Positions 53,818 through 56,568 of a DNA stretch of 56,568 nucleotides are shown one piece after another. The stretch's first letter is position 1. Each line of letters opens with the position of its first letter. The DNA is from Hominilimicola fabiformis (GTDB taxonomy: Bacteria > Bacillota > Clostridia > UBA1381). A program made the translations under genes and the position numbers. Below the pieces are notes generated by a model. The model ran no database searches and had not been told where the DNA came from. It was given only the letters and a program-made list of their open reading frames with translations. Location: assembly GCF_020687385.1 (NCBI RefSeq), contig NZ_JAJEQM010000019.1, forward strand, positions 1-56,568, given 5' to 3'.

Positions 53818-53945
53818 AGATGAGATTAGATTAGACGAGAATAAATTTATATTGATATTTCTATGTCTTTTTCTAATACAAGAAAAAGGCTTTTTTGTTT
53901 TCACAGAAAAGCCGCCTTAATAAAAATAAGAAAGGCGGGGATTTG
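53818..53945 (+). promoter_or_regulatory. trp leader: TRAP-like attenuator plus ribosome-site hairpin
   Basis: Four (G/U)AG triplets stand at 53822, 53827, 53832 and 53837, exactly 2 bases apart. The same segment (ATTAGA 53825-53830 and AGAC 53833-53836) can pair with TCTAAT (53872-53877) and GTCT (53865-53868). That pairing excludes a terminator formed by GTCTTTTTCT (53865-53874) and AGAAAAAGGC (53881-53890) before TTTTTT. Further on, CCGCCTT (53912-53918) pairs with AAGGCGG (53932-53938) over the ribosome binding site. There is no T-box motif and no run of Trp codons. Confidence 0.6.
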
Positions 53946-55418
53946 ATGTTTAATTTAACCGTAGATGAAGTAAAAGAATTGTCAAAAAATTACAATATGA
54001 TACCGTTGACGATTGAATGTTATGCCGATATGGATACGCCGATAAGCGTGTTCAAGCGTATGCAGACAGAGAAGGATTGTTTCTTGCTTGAAAGTATCGG
54101 TCAAAACCACGTTACAGCAAGATTTTCATTTATAGGAAGAAATCCGTTTATCAGTTTTAAAAGTCTTAACGATGAAATAACAATTTCAGATTACACAGGA
54201 AAAACAAATACATATAAAGGCAAACCGATGGAGGAGCTTGAAAAGCTTATTGAAAAGTACAAAGCACCGAAACTTGAAAATATACCGTCATTTAACGGCG
54301 GTGCGGTAGGTTTTTTTGCGTATGACATTATACGTCAGTATGAACATTTGTCGAACATAAATCAAGACGATTTGCATTTACCTGATATGCACTTTATGTT
54401 GATGGACGAGATAATCGCGTTCGACCATATGCGTCAAAAGATTGTTATAATAGTAAATATTCACGCAGAGGGTGATATTGAAAATCAGTACAAAAAGGCA
54501 ACAGGCAGATTACTTGACATTCAGCAGGAAATGACGGACCTTTCGGGACTTATGAAAAAAGAAAAGCGCGAATATCGTTCTTCTTCAAAGATGGTTTCAA
54601 ATATGACGAAAGAAGAATTTTGTGCGAACGTTGAAAAGGCGAAAGAGTACATCAAAAACGGCGATATATTCCAAGTTGTGCTTTCACAGAGATTTACAGT
54701 TGAAACGAATGTAAGTCCGTTCAATACATACAGGGCACTAAGACTTATCAATCCGTCACCTTATATGTACTATTTGAATTTCGGAGATTATCAGATTGCA
54801 GGTGCGTCACCTGAAATGCTTGTGAGAGTTGAAAACGGAGTTGTTCAGACAGGACCTATCGCAGGCACACGTCCGAGAGGTAAGACTGTTGAGGAAGATA
54901 TGGCACTTGAAAAGGAGCTTTTGGCTGACAAAAAGGAAATTGCGGAACATACAATGCTTGTTGATTTGGGCAGAAACGATATAGGCAGAGTCAGCGAGTT
55001 TGGCTCGGTAAAGGTTACGCGATTTAAGTATGTGGAGCGTTTTTCACACGTTATGCACATTATAACAGACGTTGAAGGTAAATTAAGAAGTGACAAAACT
55101 TGTTTTGACGCACTTGGTTCAACACTTCCTGCAGGAACACTTTCGGGTGCACCGAAAATCCGTGCAATGGAAATCATTGATGAACTTGAAAAAACGAAAC
55201 GTTCAACATACGGCGGTGCAATCGGTTACATTAGCTTTAACGGCAACTTTGACAGCTGTATAACAATTCGTACAGGAGTATTCAAGGACGGCAAGGCATA
55301 TATCCAAGCCGGCGGAGGAATTGTTTACGATTCTATTCCTGAAAATGAGTATCAGGAGTCGATAAACAAAGCGTCGGCGGTGCTTAGAGCGATTGAGGAG
55401 GCAGGTGACATAGTATGA
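53946..55418 (+). CDS. trpE: Anthranilate synthase component I
   Basis: TrpE converts chorismate to anthranilate, the first step of tryptophan synthesis. The 490 residues have the feedback-site motif LLES near residue 45, DGDIFQ-like NGDIFQVVLSQRF, SPSPYMYY-like NPSPYMYYLNFG, the chorismate-binding GASPEMLVRVENG, GPIAGTRPRG and YGGAIGYISFNGNFD. The LLES motif favours trpE over pabB. The ATG at 53946 follows the partly hidden ribosome site AGGCGGGG. It overlaps trpG by 4 bases. Confidence 0.95.
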   Translation: MFNLTVDEVKELSKNYNMIPLTIECYADMDTPISVFKRMQTEKDCFLLESIGQNHVTARFSFIGRNPFISFKSLNDEITISDYTGKTNTYKGKPMEELEKLIEKYKAPKLENIPSFNGGAVGFFAYDIIRQYEHLSNINQDDLHLPDMHFMLMDEIIAFDHMRQKIVIIVNIHAEGDIENQYKKATGRLLDIQQEMTDLSGLMKKEKREYRSSSKMVSNMTKEEFCANVEKAKEYIKNGDIFQVVLSQRFTVETNVSPFNTYRALRLINPSPYMYYLNFGDYQIAGASPEMLVRVENGVVQTGPIAGTRPRGKTVEEDMALEKELLADKKEIAEHTMLVDLGRNDIGRVSEFGSVKVTRFKYVERFSHVMHIITDVEGKLRSDKTCFDALGSTLPAGTLSGAPKIRAMEIIDELEKTKRSTYGGAIGYISFNGNFDSCITIRTGVFKDGKAYIQAGGGIVYDSIPENEYQESINKASAVLRAIEEAGDIV

Positions 55419-55978
55419 TTATAATGATTGATAACTACGATTCATTTACATATAACTTGTACCAATATATCGGTACGATAAATCCCGATATAGAGGTGTA
55501 TCGAAACGATAAAATAACGGTTGAAGAAGTGCTTGAAAAAAAGCCGAGTCATATTATTTTGTCACCGGGTCCGGGATTTCCGATTGATGCGGGAATATGC
55601 GTGGATTTGATTAAGAAAGCGGGAGATATTCCGATTTTGGGAGTGTGTCTTGGACATCAGGCGATAGGCGAGGCATTCGGCGGTAAGATTGTTCACGCAC
55701 CGAGAATAATGCATGGCAAGAGTGACGTTGTAACGGTCGATATGGATTGCCCTATATTTGACGGAATAGGTGTAAAAACAGAGGTTGGAAGATACCATTC
55801 ACTTGTGATTGACGAGGAAAGTTTGCCGAATTGTCTTAACATAACGGCAAGAAGTGATGACGATTGTATAATGGGCGTACAACATAATGAACGTCCTGTT
55901 TATGGAATACAGTTCCACCCTGAATCGGTACTTACACCCAACGGAATGAAAATGATTGAAAACTTTTTGAATATATGA
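55415..55978 (+). CDS. trpG: Anthranilate synthase component II (glutamine amidotransferase)
   Basis: TrpG releases ammonia from glutamine for TrpE. The 187 residues show DNYDSFTYNLYQY, the oxyanion region LSPGPGFP, the nucleophilic cysteine in GVCLGHQAIGEAFGG, and HPES near the end as QFHPESVLTPNG. ATGA overlap with trpE couples translation. The remaining trp genes are not next to it; a terminator follows directly. Confidence 0.95.
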   Translation: MIIMIDNYDSFTYNLYQYIGTINPDIEVYRNDKITVEEVLEKKPSHIILSPGPGFPIDAGICVDLIKKAGDIPILGVCLGHQAIGEAFGGKIVHAPRIMHGKSDVVTVDMDCPIFDGIGVKTEVGRYHSLVIDEESLPNCLNITARSDDDCIMGVQHNERPVYGIQFHPESVLTPNGMKMIENFLNI

Positions 55979-55987
55979 TTGATTATA

Positions 55988-56017
55988 ATACCGCAGATTG
56001 AAAATCTGCGGTATTTG
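55988..56017 (+). terminator. trpEG terminator
   Basis: ATACCGCAGATT-GAA-AATCTGCGGTAT is followed by TT. A possible promoter (TTGAAA-N17-TATTAT, 55998-56026) overlaps it and may drive the next gene. Confidence 0.75.
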
Positions 56018-56046
56018 TGCTATTATGACTATAAGAGGTGATTTAA

Positions 56047-56378
56047 ATGGACAATACGAAGAAATTTACGGATAAAGCGGACAAATACGTTTCATCACGT
56101 CCGTCATATCCGACAAAGCTGATGGATTATTTATACAACGAAGTCGGTTTTTCGGATAAATCGAAGATTGCGGATATAGGTGCGGGAACGGGAATTTTTA
56201 CAAGACAGTTGCTTGAAAGAAATTCGGACGTTCGTTGTCTGCATCATATTCTCTTACGGCGAATGATGAAAAGTTTGATGAATATGTAAAAGAATTGAAT
56301 GAATTATTTGACAAATACGAAAAAAACGGTATTGCGACAGTGCAGAACTACACAGAGGTGTACATTGGTGAAGTATAG
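56047..56378 (+). pseudogene. SAM-dependent methyltransferase, internally deleted
   Basis: The 5' part encodes FTDKADKYVSSRPSYP and the SAM-binding motif IADIGAGTGIFTRQLLE, typical of class I methyltransferases. After NSDVR (about 56233) the frame goes astray, but another frame picks up SASYSLTANDEKFDEYV and ends VQNYTEVYIGEV with a stop at 56376. That matches the last third of the same family. About half of the gene is therefore deleted and the frame shifted at the joint. The frame from the ATG closes at 56289 after 80 residues. Confidence 0.7.
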
Positions 56379-56427
56379 TTGATAATACCAAAACAGTATA
56401 GTTTCTTACTTTTTTTATAATAAGCTA

Positions 56428-56502
56428 TTTACATAAAAAAATAAATGTGTTATAATATGTATGGATATAGTAAAAACACTAAAAAAAGAGGTTATTTTGA
56501 TG
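56428..56502 (+). promoter_or_regulatory. Promoter, ribosome binding site and ATG of an interrupted gene
   Basis: TTTACA-N17-TATAAT (56428-56456) is followed by AGAGG at about 56488-56492 and ATG at 56500-56502. The IS3-like end begins at the next base, so the gene body is displaced beyond the element. Confidence 0.6.
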
Positions 56503-56568
56503 TGACCCCCAAAAGTTAGACTTTTTATAGCGTAGTAGTTTTAACGACTGCTACGCTATTTTTATGCA
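56503..56568 (+). mobile_element. IS3-family element, left end (truncated by window)
   Basis: TGACCCCCAAAAGTTAGACT at 56503-56522 matches the terminal repeat type of IS3/IS150-group elements. An inner hairpin (TAGCGTAGTAGT with ACTGCTACGCTA, one mismatch) follows and would block incoming transcription. No transposase is in the window. Confidence 0.65.

Noticed and set aside
53818..53945. T-box or Trp-codon leader peptide as control of trpEG.
   Set aside because: There is no T-box bulge sequence of the AGGGTGGNACC type and no short frame with repeated TGG codons.
1..56568. CRISPR array.
   Set aside because: I saw no run of regularly spaced short direct repeats; the repeats present are protein modules, tRNAs or scattered hairpins.

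Overview
This is a low-GC, Gram-positive-type chromosome segment, most likely from an uncultured or gut-associated member of the Clostridia. The evidence is the rimP-nusA-rnpM-ylxQ-infB-rbfA-nrnA-truB-ribF gene order, Shine-Dalgarno sites of AGGAGG type, near-consensus sigma-A promoters with 17-bp spacers, an LCP-family envelope protein, a PrsA-like lipoprotein foldase, a TagO/WecA-like enzyme with a UDP-GlcNAc epimerase, and BspA-type leucine-rich and copper-amine-oxidase-N-like surface proteins. I do not assign a genus.

Positions 1-8.4 kb are accessory DNA. The 3' end of a repeat-built surface protein gene is followed by the wreck of a very large phage/ICE-type 'polyvalent' protein gene (about 2.1-8.2 kb). 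That gene is broken by a frameshift near 2.48 kb, by an IS110-family insertion (about 4.42-6.05 kb) and by a loss of one A in a poly-A tract at 7216-7222. The IS110 element has a non-coding 5' end with its own promoter and a 15-nt block matching the element's terminus, as expected of a bridge-RNA locus. tRNA-Glu(CTC) closes this region, with its 3' end facing the mobile debris.

Positions 8.6-22.9 kb are chromosomal housekeeping and envelope genes. They comprise glyA, nth, an operon of three polytopic GT-C-like membrane proteins (one PIG-V-like mannosyltransferase), the GTPase ychF, a two-component system, galT facing a degenerate galactokinase-like GHMP protein, a repeat-filled gap, greA and a YkvI-like transporter. 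Positions 22.97-23.62 kb hold six tRNA genes, Pro-Val-Thr-Tyr-Thr-Tyr, where the Thr-Tyr pair is duplicated. An LRR surface protein and an LCP ligase with a serine-rich tail follow.

Positions 26.1-50.6 kb form a long, nearly gapless plus-strand stretch. It covers translation and RNA metabolism (rimP to ribF), cell-wall precursor synthesis (glmU), pth, mfd, a prsA-like foldase, gltX and glnS side by side, an aminotransferase, trpS, a TagO/WecA-like phosphotransferase, UDP-GlcNAc 2-epimerase, mgtE and a GNAT acetyltransferase. A decayed second GNAT gene follows.

Positions 50.9-56.6 kb carry a GH2 beta-galactosidase divergent from trpE-trpG. The trp leader shows regularly spaced (G/U)AG triplets, a mutually exclusive antiterminator/terminator pair and a hairpin over the ribosome binding site, an arrangement like TRAP-controlled trp operons. 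The window ends with an internally deleted methyltransferase gene and the left end of an IS3-family element that sits immediately after a promoter, a ribosome binding site and an ATG.

The items most worth following up are the trp leader, the IS110 bridge-RNA locus with its reconstructable target site, the catalytically degenerate galactokinase relative beside galT, and the IS3 insertion at a start codon.
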